Source: DASWZN01 sp963841635 | GTDB lineage: Bacteria > Acidobacteriota > Terriglobia > Bryobacterales > Bryobacteraceae | Assembly: GCA_963841635.1 (NCBI GenBank) | Contig: CAWJDO010000002.1 | Location: forward strand, 1,302,001 to 1,366,000 | Direction of reading: 5' to 3' | Length of the DNA: 64,000 nt | Shown here: piece by piece, positions 1-9,219 of the stretch | Layout of the letters: each line of letters opens with the position of its first letter | Position numbering within the stretch: the stretch's first letter is position 1 | The notes under the pieces: model-generated | What the model was told of the DNA's origin: nothing | Databases searched by the model: none | The model's input: the letters and a program-made list of their open reading frames with translations, nothing else | Position numbers and translations under genes: made by a program

Positions 1-65
1 GTTCGCCCGCACGGTAAGGCGCTCAGCGCCAGCAACGCCAGCGGCAGACGCGAAGGGGTGTCCAT
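1..65 (-). CDS. N-terminus of a secreted protein (partial)
   Basis: Only the first 21 codons are inside the window; the gene continues past the left edge. They start at an ATG on the minus strand and encode MDTPSRLPLALLALSALPCG, a short charged-poor start followed by a hydrophobic stretch typical of a signal peptide; the Cys near residue 19 could be a lipoprotein site, though the preceding residues are not a strong lipobox. The gene is divergent from the receptor-like gene starting 24 bases away. Function cannot be assigned. Confidence 0.45.
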   Translation of the reverse strand, partial: MDTPSRLPLALLALSALPCGR

Positions 66-88
66 GACGAGATCCATTATATTAGGGC

Positions 89-2548
89 GTGGCGACCCTT
101 CGACCGGCGATCTGTCTCACGCTCCTTCTCCCCGCCCTCCTGTTCGCCCAACTCGCCACTGGTTTCCTCGAGGGCACGCTGCCCGTCCCCGCCGGCACTG
201 CGATCGTCATCACCCGAGGCATCGGTTTTTTCGCCTCGGTCTCGGCCGACGCGCGCGGCCACTTCGCCATCGCGCTCCCCGCCGGCCGCTACGCGGTCTC
301 CATCGGCATGCGGGGGGCCATCAGCATCCAAGTAACGGCCAACGAAACAGCCCGGCTCGACCTGGATGCACTCCCGCCACCGCCCGAGCCCGCCTACCCC
401 GAAGGGATCAGCCGCGAGTCCGCCACCGTAACCCAGCCTCTCAATTTCGGCGGCCTTTCCGACAACCGACTCGCGGTCCAATCGCAGGGCGCGGCCTCCT
501 GGACCGACACCCGCTACACGCTGAACGGCATGGACGCCAGCGATTCCTACCAGCCGGGCCGGCCCGCGATCCTGCCCGGCGTCGAGGCCAAGGAGCCCGG
601 CGAATCCTGGCACGGCGCGCTCTCGACCGCGAACACCGCCTCGTTCCTCGCCTCCGCATACCTGCCCGTCCCAGCCGAGCGCGGGATCGTTCAGCAGTCC
701 GAGCGCTTCACGTCGTTCACGCGGGACCGCATCGAGGCCGGCGGCCCTCTGGCGAGTTGGGCCGACCTGATCGCCTCCGTCGCCGGTCAGTGGTCCGCCC
801 AAACCGTGCCCCTGGCGCCGTCCGGCTCCCAACAGCACAGCCGCCTGCTTTTCGAAGACGCGCGCGGCCGCATCCGCGCCGGCAGCCGCGACCAGATTGA
901 CGCGCTCTACAGCGGATCGAGCATGCACCTGTCGGGTTGGGGCGAGCCCGCCGGCTTCGAAGCCTTCGCGGGTGGGCGCATGATGCCGCAGTTTCCGCTG
1001 CCGGGCGGTTTCGCCGGCGAGAGCGAGCTGGACCGCTTCGACTTCCTGCAAACCGGATGGAGGCATCAACTCTCGCGCGGTCTCTTCCAAGTACGTTACG
1101 GATACTCAGCCGCGGATCTCGACACAACCGGGAGCGGCAACCAGAGCAGCATCGAGCTACTGGGCGGGGCGGTCACCGGAGCGCCGCCACTCGCAAATCT
1201 CGCCACCCGCACCCGCCACGGCGTCGAGAGTGTCCTCGCCATCGCCACGGCTCGCCACCACGTCGCTGCCGGCGCCGGCTTCGAGACCTCCGCGACGCGC
1301 AACCGCTTCACCGCGCCCTCCGGTACGGACCTGATCACGGTGGCGGGCGCGCCGGCGTTCACGGTCCAGTTCAACACGCCCACCGACACGCGCGAGCGCG
1401 TGCAATCCTTCCACGGTACTCTTGCGGATCGTTGGACCGTCGCGCCCGCCCTGTCGCTCGACGCCGCCCTCACCGCCGATTTCGCCCGCTCAAGCCAGAT
1501 CGCGTGGGACAGCGTCGCGCCGCGCGCCGGCCTGGAGTGGCGGGTTCCGCACGCCCGCGGCCTGGTCCTTCACGGCGCGTTCTCCCGCACCTACGCGCCC
1601 CTGGCCGGCCGCTACCTGGATTTCGGGAACCCCAACAGCCTGGGCGGGAATGTGTACCTCTACCAAGGCCCGCTGGTCGCGCGCTTCGGCGGTCCGTATT
1701 CCTCCATCGACCCTTCCCTTCGCCGCCCCTACTTCGACGAGCTCGACGTCGGCGCCCGGATCGCGCCCATCGCCCGCCTCTGGGCAAGCATTCGCCTCTT
1801 TCGCCGCGACGAGAAACAGCGCCTCGCCGCCGTCAACGTAGGTGTGCCCGCGGAGGACTTCACCCCCGTTGCCGTTCAACAGTTGACCGTCTTCCAGCAG
1901 AACCCCGCCACCTTCGGCCAGGACCGCTACCTGCTGACCAACCCGCCCGGTCTTCGCGAGCAGAACTCAGGACTGGTCGCAGAGTTGGGCGATCGGTGGA
2001 GGAGCTTCGTGCTTCACCTCTCCTTCGCCGCGGAGAAGTCGTACGGGCCGACGAATCCCGGTGACGCGGTCTTCGAGAACGACGCAGGAGTCGTCGGCGC
2101 GCTGTTCGCCGATCCGAATACCACCATCCACGATGCCGGTCGCAGCTTCCTGGACCGCGCCTACGTAGCCAGATTACAGGCCGCATACCGGCTCCCCGCC
2201 GGAATCGAGCTCGCGAGCACCGCGGACTACCTCGACGGGCTCCCCTTCGCCCGCCAGCTACTCGTGATGGGCCTTTCGCAAGGTCCAATCGTTGTGGCCG
2301 CGACGGTGCGCGGCAGCCCCGAGGGCGGCAACCGCTCGCAGTACGTGGCCAATTGGAACCTCCGCCTCGACCGTGCTTTCCGGCTGCCCGCCGGCCGCAT
2401 CACCTTCGCCATCGACATCTTCAACGTCACGAACGCGGCGAAGCGGCTCCAGGAAAGCGACCTGAGCAGCCCCGCGTTCAATCTGCGATTGCCCGTAGCG
2501 ATCCAGCCACCACGCTTTGCCCGCATCGAGGTGTGTTACGAATTCTGA
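89..2548 (+). CDS. TonB-dependent receptor-like outer membrane protein with carboxypeptidase regulatory-like N-domain
   Basis: An 819-residue protein with a signal peptide (MATLRPAICLTLLLPALLFAQ), an N-terminal carboxypeptidase-regulatory-like beta-sandwich (about residues 25-90), a plug-like segment with the acidobacterial pattern around YTLNGMDASDSYQPG (about 145-160), and a long beta-barrel region. It ends in an aromatic residue (EVCYEF), as outer membrane barrels do. Such proteins are abundant in Solibacter-type Acidobacteria and are presumed to bind or import large ligands; the substrate is unknown. The start used is GTG; no clear Shine-Dalgarno is visible. It is shorter than the roughly 1000 residues common in this group. 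Confidence 0.8.
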   Translation: MATLRPAICLTLLLPALLFAQLATGFLEGTLPVPAGTAIVITRGIGFFASVSADARGHFAIALPAGRYAVSIGMRGAISIQVTANETARLDLDALPPPPEPAYPEGISRESATVTQPLNFGGLSDNRLAVQSQGAASWTDTRYTLNGMDASDSYQPGRPAILPGVEAKEPGESWHGALSTANTASFLASAYLPVPAERGIVQQSERFTSFTRDRIEAGGPLASWADLIASVAGQWSAQTVPLAPSGSQQHSRLLFEDARGRIRAGSRDQIDALYSGSSMHLSGWGEPAGFEAFAGGRMMPQFPLPGGFAGESELDRFDFLQTGWRHQLSRGLFQVRYGYSAADLDTTGSGNQSSIELLGGAVTGAPPLANLATRTRHGVESVLAIATARHHVAAGAGFETSATRNRFTAPSGTDLITVAGAPAFTVQFNTPTDTRERVQSFHGTLADRWTVAPALSLDAALTADFARSSQIAWDSVAPRAGLEWRVPHARGLVLHGAFSRTYAPLAGRYLDFGNPNSLGGNVYLYQGPLVARFGGPYSSIDPSLRRPYFDELDVGARIAPIARLWASIRLFRRDEKQRLAAVNVGVPAEDFTPVAVQQLTVFQQNPATFGQDRYLLTNPPGLREQNSGLVAELGDRWRSFVLHLSFAAEKSYGPTNPGDAVFENDAGVVGALFADPNTTIHDAGRSFLDRAYVARLQAAYRLPAGIELASTADYLDGLPFARQLLVMGLSQGPIVVAATVRGSPEGGNRSQYVANWNLRLDRAFRLPAGRITFAIDIFNVTNAAKRLQESDLSSPAFNLRLPVAIQPPRFARIEVCYEF

Positions 2549-2570
2549 AAAACCCAGAAACCACAACCTT

Positions 2571-2637
2571 GGCCACGAATGAACACGAATGCACACGAAT
2601 AGGAAACGGGTTTTATCCGTTTCCATTCGCGGCCAGA
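2571..2637. repeat. Interspersed repeat family A, copy 1
   Basis: GGCCACGAATGAACACGAAT is followed by another CACGAAT unit, then a degenerate inverted copy (ATCCGTTTCCATTCGCGGCC). It sits between the convergent receptor-like gene and kinase gene, so it may act as a shared terminator. Better copies with two full arms lie at 10940-11040 and 15301-15378. Confidence 0.8.
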
Positions 2638-2651
2638 CTTGCTTCAGCCTG

Positions 2652-5333
2652 TCACGGAAGCTGCACGCTGAGAGCGTGAAAGTCCTGTGTTCCCGCATCG
2701 CGCATGAGCATCGGGGAATCGTCCGGAGCCAGTCCCAGCCAACCACCCGCCAGAAATGGCGCCTGGTGAAAGTTCTTCAGGTCCACTACTTCCTCGATCT
2801 TGCGATCGCCAACCCTGGCGCGAAACACCTTGTCCGCTCCAGGCGCGTGCCCAAGGAAGGACACGGAATCTCCGTTGTGCGACCACTGCGGATAACCGAG
2901 CGACATCTGCACGAGCGTGGTCCACGCTCGAGTGCCGAAGTCGAAAAGGAACAGGGTGTCCCCATCGTTCGACATGGCGGCAATCTGGCGTCCCGTGGGG
3001 GACCAGCGGGGCGACCATAGGCCCTCCGACCCTGGAAGGACCGAGGCCCGGTGGGTCCGCAAATCCAGCACCCGGACAGCGTTGACCCGCGCGGCGTCCG
3101 TTTCGCGCACCGCCTGGCCGCCGAAGACCAGCGAGTTCCCGTCAGCCGACCAACTCGGATCGGCTTGGTCGCTTTCCTCCGCCAGGGGCCGCTCGACGCT
3201 CCCACCGTCCGCGCTCACCAGGTACAACTGCCAGTGTTTCCCAGGCGCTTGCCCCATGAACGCGATCTGGCGTCCATCGGGGGACCAGCGAGGCATGTTC
3301 ACCGAGAGCGGCGGGTAGGTCAGTTGCACTCGTTCACTGCCGTCGGGCCGGCTCCGCCACAGGTCCCCTTCCGGGTAACTCACATAAGCGATCCAGCGGC
3401 CGTCCCTCGAAAAATCCACCGCCGTTCCTTGAATGTCGGCTTGAGCTCCAGGAAAGAAGGGACGGAAGTCGCGGAGCCTCGCATCGAACCGCACCAGTTC
3501 CCCGCGCGGCTGGATGGTCTGGACGAAGATCTGACTGCCGTCCGTGCCCGGCACCGGAGCCAGAGTGGGCGTGGGCCCGGACGTCAACTGAACGGGCGTG
3601 CGGTTCACGCGCCGGAACAGGCTCCCGCTCTCGCGCATCGCCCAGACATTCGCGACTCCGCCGCGCGACGACTGGAACACGAAGTACTTTCCACCCGGGG
3701 TCCAGCTTCCGCAGCATTCCGCCGGGGGCGTATTCCATCCGGCCAGCACGGGATGCAGGCGGCTTCCGTCCGGCGCGATCTCCCAAATGGCCGAGCCATC
3801 CTTGCCGTTCAAGGTGAAGCGCAGGCGCGTTCCATCGGCGGACCAGCGCGGCCAGGAAACCACGCCGGCCAGGCTCACCAGCTTGCGAGGCGCCGTCCCG
3901 TCGCCTCGGGCGACATAGAGTTCCTTGCCCGACGTATACGCCAGTTTGTCTTGGTCGGGAGACCATGCCGCGCCCGTGGCTACCACGGCACCCAATCGCC
4001 GAGCCGCGCCTCCCAGAACCGGCAGGGTCCAGGCGGGACCCCCTTCCGGGACGAAGCTGCGTGTCAACGCGAGGAGTTGGGACCGGTCCCGCGATATGTC
4101 GACCGGGAACAGGTCCGTGGTGGAGTGCCGTATGGGAACGGTCTCACCACCGGCTTTCGAAACCTGGTAGATCTGGCCGGCCTTCGAGAAATACAGCCTC
4201 ACCCCATCCGTCACCGCCCCGGACTTCACCTGGCCGTCCGCGGTGACCTGCTGCGAGCTCACCACAGTGGGCGGGGGCAACTCGGGCCGCAGAACAAACG
4301 ACAGCGCAGCCAGGCCCGCCAGCCCGCAGGCGCCGAGGGCGATCCATCGCCTCCTATGGGTGTGCGCCGGCGCCGGCACCTGCACCTGCGCTGCCCGGCT
4401 CACCGAGGCGGCAGCCGTGGCGTTCTGAACCGCCACCGACGCTCCGACCGTGCGGCCCGAATCGAGATCGCGCTTCAAGCGCTTCAGATCGCTTCGCAGC
4501 TCGGCCGCGGTCTGTGCGCGCAGTTCCCGGTCCTTTTCCAGGGCCTTGTCGACGATCTCCTCCAGCTTGAGCGGAAGGGCGGGGTTCAGACTCGTTACCG
4601 GCGCGGGGACCTCGTGCAGGATCGCGCCAAAAGCCACCGCCGGTGTGCTGCCGCGGAAGGCCATCCGGCCGGTCGCCATCTCATAGAGGACCGCGCCAAA
4701 GCTGAAGATGTCGCTACGCCCGTCGAGCGCCTCCCCGCGTGCCTGCTCGGGAGACATGTACGCCACGGTCCCCATCGCCGTGCCGGGACTGGTCAATTGA
4801 TCCGCTTCGACCGCCACCGTGAGCGCTTCGTCCGGCTTCCCAGGCGCAGGTTCAATCGATTTCGCCAGTCCGAAGTCCAGGATCTTCGCCTGTCCGCGTG
4901 GCGTGACGAAGATGTTCGCCGGCTTGATGTCCCTGTGGACGATGCCTTTCCGGTGCGCCACGTCCAACGCGTCCGCCACCTGGAGCGCCAGGTTCAGGAT
5001 CTCGTCAATCGCCATGGGCCCGGCGGCGATCCGCTGCCGCAGTGTCTGGCCCTCCAGGTACTCCATGGCGATGAAGGGCTGGCCGCCTGATTCACCCACC
5101 TCGTGAATGGTGCAGATATGCGGGTGGTTCAGCGCGGAAGCGGCTCGGGCCTCGCGCCGGAAACGCCTGGAAGCCTGATCGTCCGTAGCCACGTCGTCGG
5201 GCAGGAACTTCAGGGCAACCATCCGGCCGAGCTTCATATCCTCGGCCTTGTAGACGATCCCCATTCCCCCGCTGCCGAGCCTCTCCAGGATGCGATAGTG
5301 CGAAACCGTGGTCCCGATCATGCTGCTCGTCAT
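2652..5333 (-). CDS. Membrane Ser/Thr protein kinase with C-terminal TolB/PD40 propeller
   Basis: An 893-residue PknB-type kinase. From the chosen ATG: glycine loop GSGGMG (20-25), catalytic lysine in ALK (42), HRDIKPAN (133-140), DFGLA (153-157) and SPEQ in the activation segment. After the kinase domain comes one hydrophobic span (IALGACGLAGLAALSFVL) and then about 550 residues of WD40/PD40-like repeats (SPDGRQIAF, WSADGNSLVF), as in TolB, probably facing the periplasm as a sensor. An open frame continues 78 codons upstream, but that part would run into the divergent aminotransferase gene and is not kinase-like, so the start at 5333 (MTSSMIGTTVSHYRI) is preferred; MIG at 5321 is an alternative. 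Confidence 0.9.
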   Translation of the reverse strand: MTSSMIGTTVSHYRILERLGSGGMGIVYKAEDMKLGRMVALKFLPDDVATDDQASRRFRREARAASALNHPHICTIHEVGESGGQPFIAMEYLEGQTLRQRIAAGPMAIDEILNLALQVADALDVAHRKGIVHRDIKPANIFVTPRGQAKILDFGLAKSIEPAPGKPDEALTVAVEADQLTSPGTAMGTVAYMSPEQARGEALDGRSDIFSFGAVLYEMATGRMAFRGSTPAVAFGAILHEVPAPVTSLNPALPLKLEEIVDKALEKDRELRAQTAAELRSDLKRLKRDLDSGRTVGASVAVQNATAAASVSRAAQVQVPAPAHTHRRRWIALGACGLAGLAALSFVLRPELPPPTVVSSQQVTADGQVKSGAVTDGVRLYFSKAGQIYQVSKAGGETVPIRHSTTDLFPVDISRDRSQLLALTRSFVPEGGPAWTLPVLGGAARRLGAVVATGAAWSPDQDKLAYTSGKELYVARGDGTAPRKLVSLAGVVSWPRWSADGTRLRFTLNGKDGSAIWEIAPDGSRLHPVLAGWNTPPAECCGSWTPGGKYFVFQSSRGGVANVWAMRESGSLFRRVNRTPVQLTSGPTPTLAPVPGTDGSQIFVQTIQPRGELVRFDARLRDFRPFFPGAQADIQGTAVDFSRDGRWIAYVSYPEGDLWRSRPDGSERVQLTYPPLSVNMPRWSPDGRQIAFMGQAPGKHWQLYLVSADGGSVERPLAEESDQADPSWSADGNSLVFGGQAVRETDAARVNAVRVLDLRTHRASVLPGSEGLWSPRWSPTGRQIAAMSNDGDTLFLFDFGTRAWTTLVQMSLGYPQWSHNGDSVSFLGHAPGADKVFRARVGDRKIEEVVDLKNFHQAPFLAGGWLGLAPDDSPMLMRDAGTQDFHALSVQLP

Positions 5334-5362
5334 CGTTGCGCGGCCCCCTCCAAGTCGGCCGT

Positions 5363-5377
5363 GTACCTTCAAGGTAC
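5363..5377. promoter_or_regulatory. 15-bp palindrome between divergent genes
   Basis: GTACCTTCAAGGTAC is a perfect inverted repeat of 7-bp arms around one base, in the 133-base gap between the kinase start and the divergent aminotransferase start. Its position would suit an operator. No regulator was matched to it. Confidence 0.35.
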
Positions 5378-5466
5378 GACTTACCGATCCGAATGTCCAT
5401 GACCCAATGCGGGTACGGTTTGCGGGGCGTTCGCCCCGGGCCGCCGCCTGTGTACACTGGTGATCT

Positions 5467-6621
5467 ATGCGCATTCCGACCTGGCCAGTCCACGACGACC
5501 GCGAGCTCGATCTGCTGCGCGAGGTGCTCGAGAGCGGCCGATGGGGCGGCTTCAACGAACTCGTCACGCGATTCGAGCAATCCTTCGCCGCGTTTCAGCA
5601 ATGCGCACAGGGGATCAGCGCCTTCAACGGGACGGTGACGCTCGAGACCGCGCTAGCGGTGTGCGGCATCGGGCCGGGCGACGAGGTGATCGTACCCGCC
5701 ATCTCGTTCATCTCGACCGCCACAGCAGTCTCGCGCGTGGGCGCGGTGCCGGTGTTTGTCGATATCGAGCCGTTCACCTTCAACATGGACCCGGCGCGAG
5801 CGGCGGCGGCCATCACTCCGCGGACCAAGGCCATCCTGGTGGTCCATTTCGGCGGCCTGATGGCGGACATGGATTGCTTCACGCGCCTGGCTGCCGAGCG
5901 CGGCCTGATCCTCATCGAGGACGCAGCGCACGCGCATGGCTCGGAATGGAACGGGAAGCGCGCGGGGAGCTTTGGCCTGGCGGGATCGTTCAGCTTTCAG
6001 AACTCGAAAGTCATGACATCGGGCGAAGGCGGCATGCTGACCACGAACGACGCGGCGTTTGCCACCGGCGCGCGGGCGTTCGTCAACCAGGGCCGCCGCG
6101 AGGGCGAGGGCTGGTTCTTCCATTACACGCTGGGGTCGAATCTTCGCATGACGGCGTTCGAGGCGGCGGTGCTGACCGCGCAACTGGAGCGGCTGCCCGC
6201 ACAGATCGCCACCCGTGCGCGCAATGTGAGCCTGCTGCGGTCCGAACTGGCGGAGGTTGCCGGCCTGCGGTTCCAGGATCAGCCGGCGCAGGCGACTGCG
6301 AACTCCGGGTATCTGTTGCTGGGACGAATCGACGCGGCGAAGTTCGGGATGACGCGCGACCAGTTCCATGTCGCATTGACGGCGGCGGGGATTCCGTCCA
6401 CTCCGTTCTATCCGCACCCGCTCTACGGCAACCCGATGTACCAGGCCGGCGGCTGCCGCGTGGAGCCCTGCCCTGTGTCGGAGGCCTGTATTGGCGACGC
6501 CTTCTGGTTCCCGCACCGCGTGCTGCTGGCCGATGAGGAGACCATCCTCGAGATCGCGGCGGTGATTCGCTACTTGGCCTTCGGCCGCGAGTCCGGCGGC
6601 ACCAGTCCGTTGGCACGGTAG
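5467..6621 (+). CDS. DegT/DnrJ/EryC1-family PLP aminotransferase
   Basis: 384 residues, normal length for sugar aminotransferases of this family, which transfer an amino group to keto-sugars for antibiotics, lipopolysaccharide or glycans. Visible family features are VIVPAISFISTATAV (75-89), EDAAHAHG (151-158, with the Asp that pairs with the pyridine nitrogen) and FQNSKVMTSGEGG (177-189), whose Lys181 is the expected Schiff-base lysine. No sugar-nucleotide genes are next to it, so the substrate is unknown. Its 3' end overlaps the convergent DinB gene by 52 bases. Confidence 0.87.
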   Translation: MRIPTWPVHDDRELDLLREVLESGRWGGFNELVTRFEQSFAAFQQCAQGISAFNGTVTLETALAVCGIGPGDEVIVPAISFISTATAVSRVGAVPVFVDIEPFTFNMDPARAAAAITPRTKAILVVHFGGLMADMDCFTRLAAERGLILIEDAAHAHGSEWNGKRAGSFGLAGSFSFQNSKVMTSGEGGMLTTNDAAFATGARAFVNQGRREGEGWFFHYTLGSNLRMTAFEAAVLTAQLERLPAQIATRARNVSLLRSELAEVAGLRFQDQPAQATANSGYLLLGRIDAAKFGMTRDQFHVALTAAGIPSTPFYPHPLYGNPMYQAGGCRVEPCPVSEACIGDAFWFPHRVLLADEETILEIAAVIRYLAFGRESGGTSPLAR

Positions 6622-7076
6622 TAGGCCACCAGCTGGCCGTAGTGCTCGGCGGCGTGCTCGATCACGCTGAGCCACGGCTGCACCGTCTGTGCGAAGCGCT
6701 CCTGCGGGACGGCGTTCAGCGTGGCGGTCGCGTCCTCGATGGACTTCCGAAGAGCCGCGACGGTTTCCGCTTTGGTCGCGTACTTCTTGGCATCGAGCTC
6801 GTCCCAGTTGACCTTCTCGCCGCGCCCCGCCTTGGCCCCGTAGACGTTCCCCGAGGCGACATGGATGAGCATTTCCTGGAACGAGCGGGTCTCCTTCGTG
6901 AGGCGGAACCCGTACTTCGCCTCCGGGAAATCCTCGGCCATCTCCAGGATCTTGTGATTGACGTAGCCGAACGCCTGGCTGAAGCTCTTGGCCGGAGTTG
7001 GTGGTTGTTGCGTTTGCGCCTGGGCGAAGGGAAGCGCGGCGCTGGCGAGGAGAACAGCGGTGGCTAGGGAGTTCAT
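6570..7076 (-). CDS. Secreted DinB-like four-helix protein
   Basis: A 168-residue DinB/YfiT-like protein with a signal peptide (MNSLATAVLLASAALPFAQAQ). The helical body contains EMLIHVASGN and ends in AEHYGQLVAYYRANGLVPP, the usual C-terminal DinB motif in which His residues can hold a metal. The family covers metal-dependent thiol transferases and many proteins of unknown role. ATG at 7076 is preferred because AGGA lies 12 bases upstream; a GTG at 7085 is also in frame. It converges with, and overlaps, the aminotransferase gene. Confidence 0.8.
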   Translation of the reverse strand: MNSLATAVLLASAALPFAQAQTQQPPTPAKSFSQAFGYVNHKILEMAEDFPEAKYGFRLTKETRSFQEMLIHVASGNVYGAKAGRGEKVNWDELDAKKYATKAETVAALRKSIEDATATLNAVPQERFAQTVQPWLSVIEHAAEHYGQLVAYYRANGLVPPDSRPKAK

Positions 7077-7218
7077 GATGCCCACATCCTAACATGGAGA
7101 GGGCCATCGGCTCCGAGGTTGACCATCGGGCCCGGCCCTCAATGACAGAGTGCTGCCGCCGCCCCCGAGCGCACCCGCCGTCCCCTGCAGTACAATGGCC
7201 AAGAACTGGAGGTGGCCT

Positions 7219-8223
7219 ATGTCTCTTCGCGATTTCCTTCAAAAGCAATTCATCGATGTCATCCAATGGACCGAATCCGAGGACGGCGTGCTCGCCTGGC
7301 GCTTCCCCATGCGTGACATGGAGATCCAGAACGGCGGCCAGTTGACCGTGCGCGAGTCGCAGTTGGCGGTCTTCGTCAACGAGGGCCGCGTCGCCGATGT
7401 CTTCACCCCCGGCCTCTACACGCTGACGACCCGCACTCTTCCGCTGCTCACCAACCTGCTGAACTGGGACAAGGAGTTCCTGTCGCCGTTCAAGTCCGAC
7501 GTCTACTTCCTTTCGACGCGCGTGCAGGTGGATCAGCACTGGGGCACCGCCACGCCGATCACCATCCGCGACGCCGAGTTCGGCGCCGTGCGGCTGCGCG
7601 CCTATGGCATCTATGCCTACCACATCGCCAACGGGCGGATCTTCTACAACAAGGCAAGCGGCACGCGCGAGATCTACCGCGTGGACGAGCTCGAAGGCCA
7701 GCTGCGCAACACCGTCGTGGGCCGTATCGCCGACACCTTCGCGTCGAGCAAGATCCCGTTCCTCGATATGGCCGCCAACCAGGTGGCGCTGGGCCAAAAG
7801 ATCGCAGAGCAGATGACGCCGGCATTCGCCGACTTCGGCCTGGCGCTCGATTCGTTCGTGGTGGAGAGCCTCTCACTGCCCGACGAACTCCAGAAGATCC
7901 TGGACCAGCGCATCAGCATGGGCATGATCGGCGACATGAACCGGTACACGCAGTTCGAAGTGGCGCAATCGATGCCCATCGCAGCGGCGAATGAGGGCGG
8001 TGGCGCCGCGGGCGTCGGCGTCGGACTCGGCGCCGGTCTGACCATGGCCCAGCAGATGATGAACGCCATGAAACCGCCGCAAGCGGGGCCGGCTCCCGCG
8101 GGCGGGACGGCGCCCACGGGCGGTGGGGCTCCGGCCGCCGACACGAAGTTCTGTATGAGCTGCGGCAAACCGATCGCGCGGGTGGCGAAGTTCTGTCCGG
8201 AGTGTGGGACGGCGCAAGGGTAA
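7219..8223 (+). CDS. SPFH-domain protein with C-terminal zinc ribbon
   Basis: 334 residues. The N-terminal two thirds form an SPFH/band-7-like domain of the type called virion core-like (VREGQ-like VRESQLAVFVNEGRVADVFTPGLYTL at about 37-62). A glycine/alanine-rich low-complexity linker follows (about 255-310), then a double CxxC zinc ribbon (FCMSCGKP...FCPECG, 312-331). GGAGG 7 bases before the ATG sets the start. It is the first gene of a six-gene operon with DUF4178 and DUF350 proteins, a combination seen in membrane-stress (PspA/SPFH-type) gene clusters. The likely role is a membrane scaffold; this is inference from context. Confidence 0.85.
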   Translation: MSLRDFLQKQFIDVIQWTESEDGVLAWRFPMRDMEIQNGGQLTVRESQLAVFVNEGRVADVFTPGLYTLTTRTLPLLTNLLNWDKEFLSPFKSDVYFLSTRVQVDQHWGTATPITIRDAEFGAVRLRAYGIYAYHIANGRIFYNKASGTREIYRVDELEGQLRNTVVGRIADTFASSKIPFLDMAANQVALGQKIAEQMTPAFADFGLALDSFVVESLSLPDELQKILDQRISMGMIGDMNRYTQFEVAQSMPIAAANEGGGAAGVGVGLGAGLTMAQQMMNAMKPPQAGPAPAGGTAPTGGGAPAADTKFCMSCGKPIARVAKFCPECGTAQG

Positions 8224-8239
8224 AACGAGAGGCTACAAA

Positions 8240-8644
8240 ATGGGCGGAGTCGAGTGGGTGGTCGAGGCGTATGGCTGCGATCGCGAGGCGCTCGCCAGTC
8301 TGGCCCGGCTGCGCGCCTTGTTCGACCTCCTCGTGGGTGACCTCAAGCTCCTGCCCGTGGGCGATACCACCTGGCACCAGTTCGGCGGCGGGGGCGGCAT
8401 CACGGGCCTGTGCCTGCTGGCCGAATCGCACCTGGCCTGCCACACTTTTCCCGAAAATGGATCGCTGTGCCTGAACCTGTTCTGCTGCCGGCCTCGCTCG
8501 GAGTGGGATTTCGAAGCGAATCTGCGGCGGGAATTCGGCGCGCGCGCGGTACGCGTGCGGCGCCTCGAGCGGCCGTATGAAACCGATGAGCCCAACTGCG
8601 AACTGCCCGAATTGCGGCGCGCCGATCCGGTTCCGCTGGTCTAG
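8240..8644 (+). CDS. speH: S-adenosylmethionine decarboxylase (prokaryotic type)
   Basis: 134 residues, the size of the bacterial proenzyme. AESHLACHTFPENG matches the autocleavage site: Ser63 would become the pyruvoyl group after Glu62-Ser63 cleavage, His68 and Cys83 follow at the same numbers as the catalytic residues of the Thermotoga maritima enzyme. It should make decarboxylated SAM, the aminopropyl donor for spermidine. No aminopropyltransferase is in the operon. GAGG lies 8 bases before the chosen ATG. The 3' end overlaps the next gene by 68 bases in another frame, an unusually long overlap. Confidence 0.85.
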   Translation: MGGVEWVVEAYGCDREALASLARLRALFDLLVGDLKLLPVGDTTWHQFGGGGGITGLCLLAESHLACHTFPENGSLCLNLFCCRPRSEWDFEANLRREFGARAVRVRRLERPYETDEPNCELPELRRADPVPLV

Positions 8645-9215
8645 CGCGGTCCAGACCGTGTGCGAGTTCTGCCACTCGATCCTGGTGCGCCGGGACGTGA
8701 ACCTGGAACTCGTCGGTAAGGTGGCCGACCTGCCCCCGGACAACTCGCCCATCCAGATCGCGACCGAGGGCGTTTACCGCAACCGCCCTTTCCAGGTGGT
8801 GGGCCGCATCCTTTACGAATACGAGCAGGGCGGTTGGAACGAGTGGCACGCCGTTTTCAGCGACGGCGCGAGCGGTTGGCTCTCCGACGCCCAGGCCGAG
8901 TATGCGGTTTCCTTCGCGGCGGCCGTCAAAGGTCTGCCGGCGGCGGCCAGCGTCGCGCGCGGCCAGCACTATGGCTTCAACGGCGTGGAATACGAAGCGA
9001 CCTGCCTCACGCGCGCCCGCTACCGAGGCGTGGAGGGCGAACTGCCCTTCGAGTATTGGGATAAGGACGAAGTTCTCTTCGTGGATTTGGAATCCCACGA
9101 CGCGCGCTTCGCTACTCTCGACTACAGCGATCCCGAGCCGCTGCTGTTCCTGGGCGAGGCCGTCGATTTCGACAGCCTGAGCCTCAAGAACCTGCGCCGA
9201 TTCGAGGGCTGGTAA
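8577..9215 (+). CDS. Zinc-ribbon DUF4178 protein
   Basis: 212 residues. A CPNCGAPIRF...CEFCHSILV zinc ribbon (residues 10-36) is followed by a DUF4178 domain (QVVGRILYEYEQGGWNEWHAVF at about 65-86). It is a soluble protein of unknown biochemical activity. DUF4178 genes recur beside SPFH, DUF350 and polyamine genes, and this locus follows that pattern. The start lies inside the decarboxylase gene; an alternative ATG is three codons downstream. Confidence 0.85.
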   Translation: MKPMSPTANCPNCGAPIRFRWSSAVQTVCEFCHSILVRRDVNLELVGKVADLPPDNSPIQIATEGVYRNRPFQVVGRILYEYEQGGWNEWHAVFSDGASGWLSDAQAEYAVSFAAAVKGLPAAASVARGQHYGFNGVEYEATCLTRARYRGVEGELPFEYWDKDEVLFVDLESHDARFATLDYSDPEPLLFLGEAVDFDSLSLKNLRRFEGW

Positions 9216-9219
9216 ACCT

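Noticed and set aside
3051..5090. 679-codon open frame on the plus strand opposite the kinase gene
   Set aside because: Antisense shadow of a high-GC gene: no domain, biased Arg/Ala/Gly/Pro composition, and the kinase frame carries clear motifs.
5334..5567. N-terminal extension of the kinase by 78 codons
   Set aside because: It overlaps the start of the divergent aminotransferase gene and has low-complexity Arg/Ser sequence unlike any kinase N-terminus.
5653..7797. Very long minus-strand frame opposite the aminotransferase and DinB/SPFH genes
   Set aside because: It runs across three well-supported genes and across their boundaries, with no recognisable domain.
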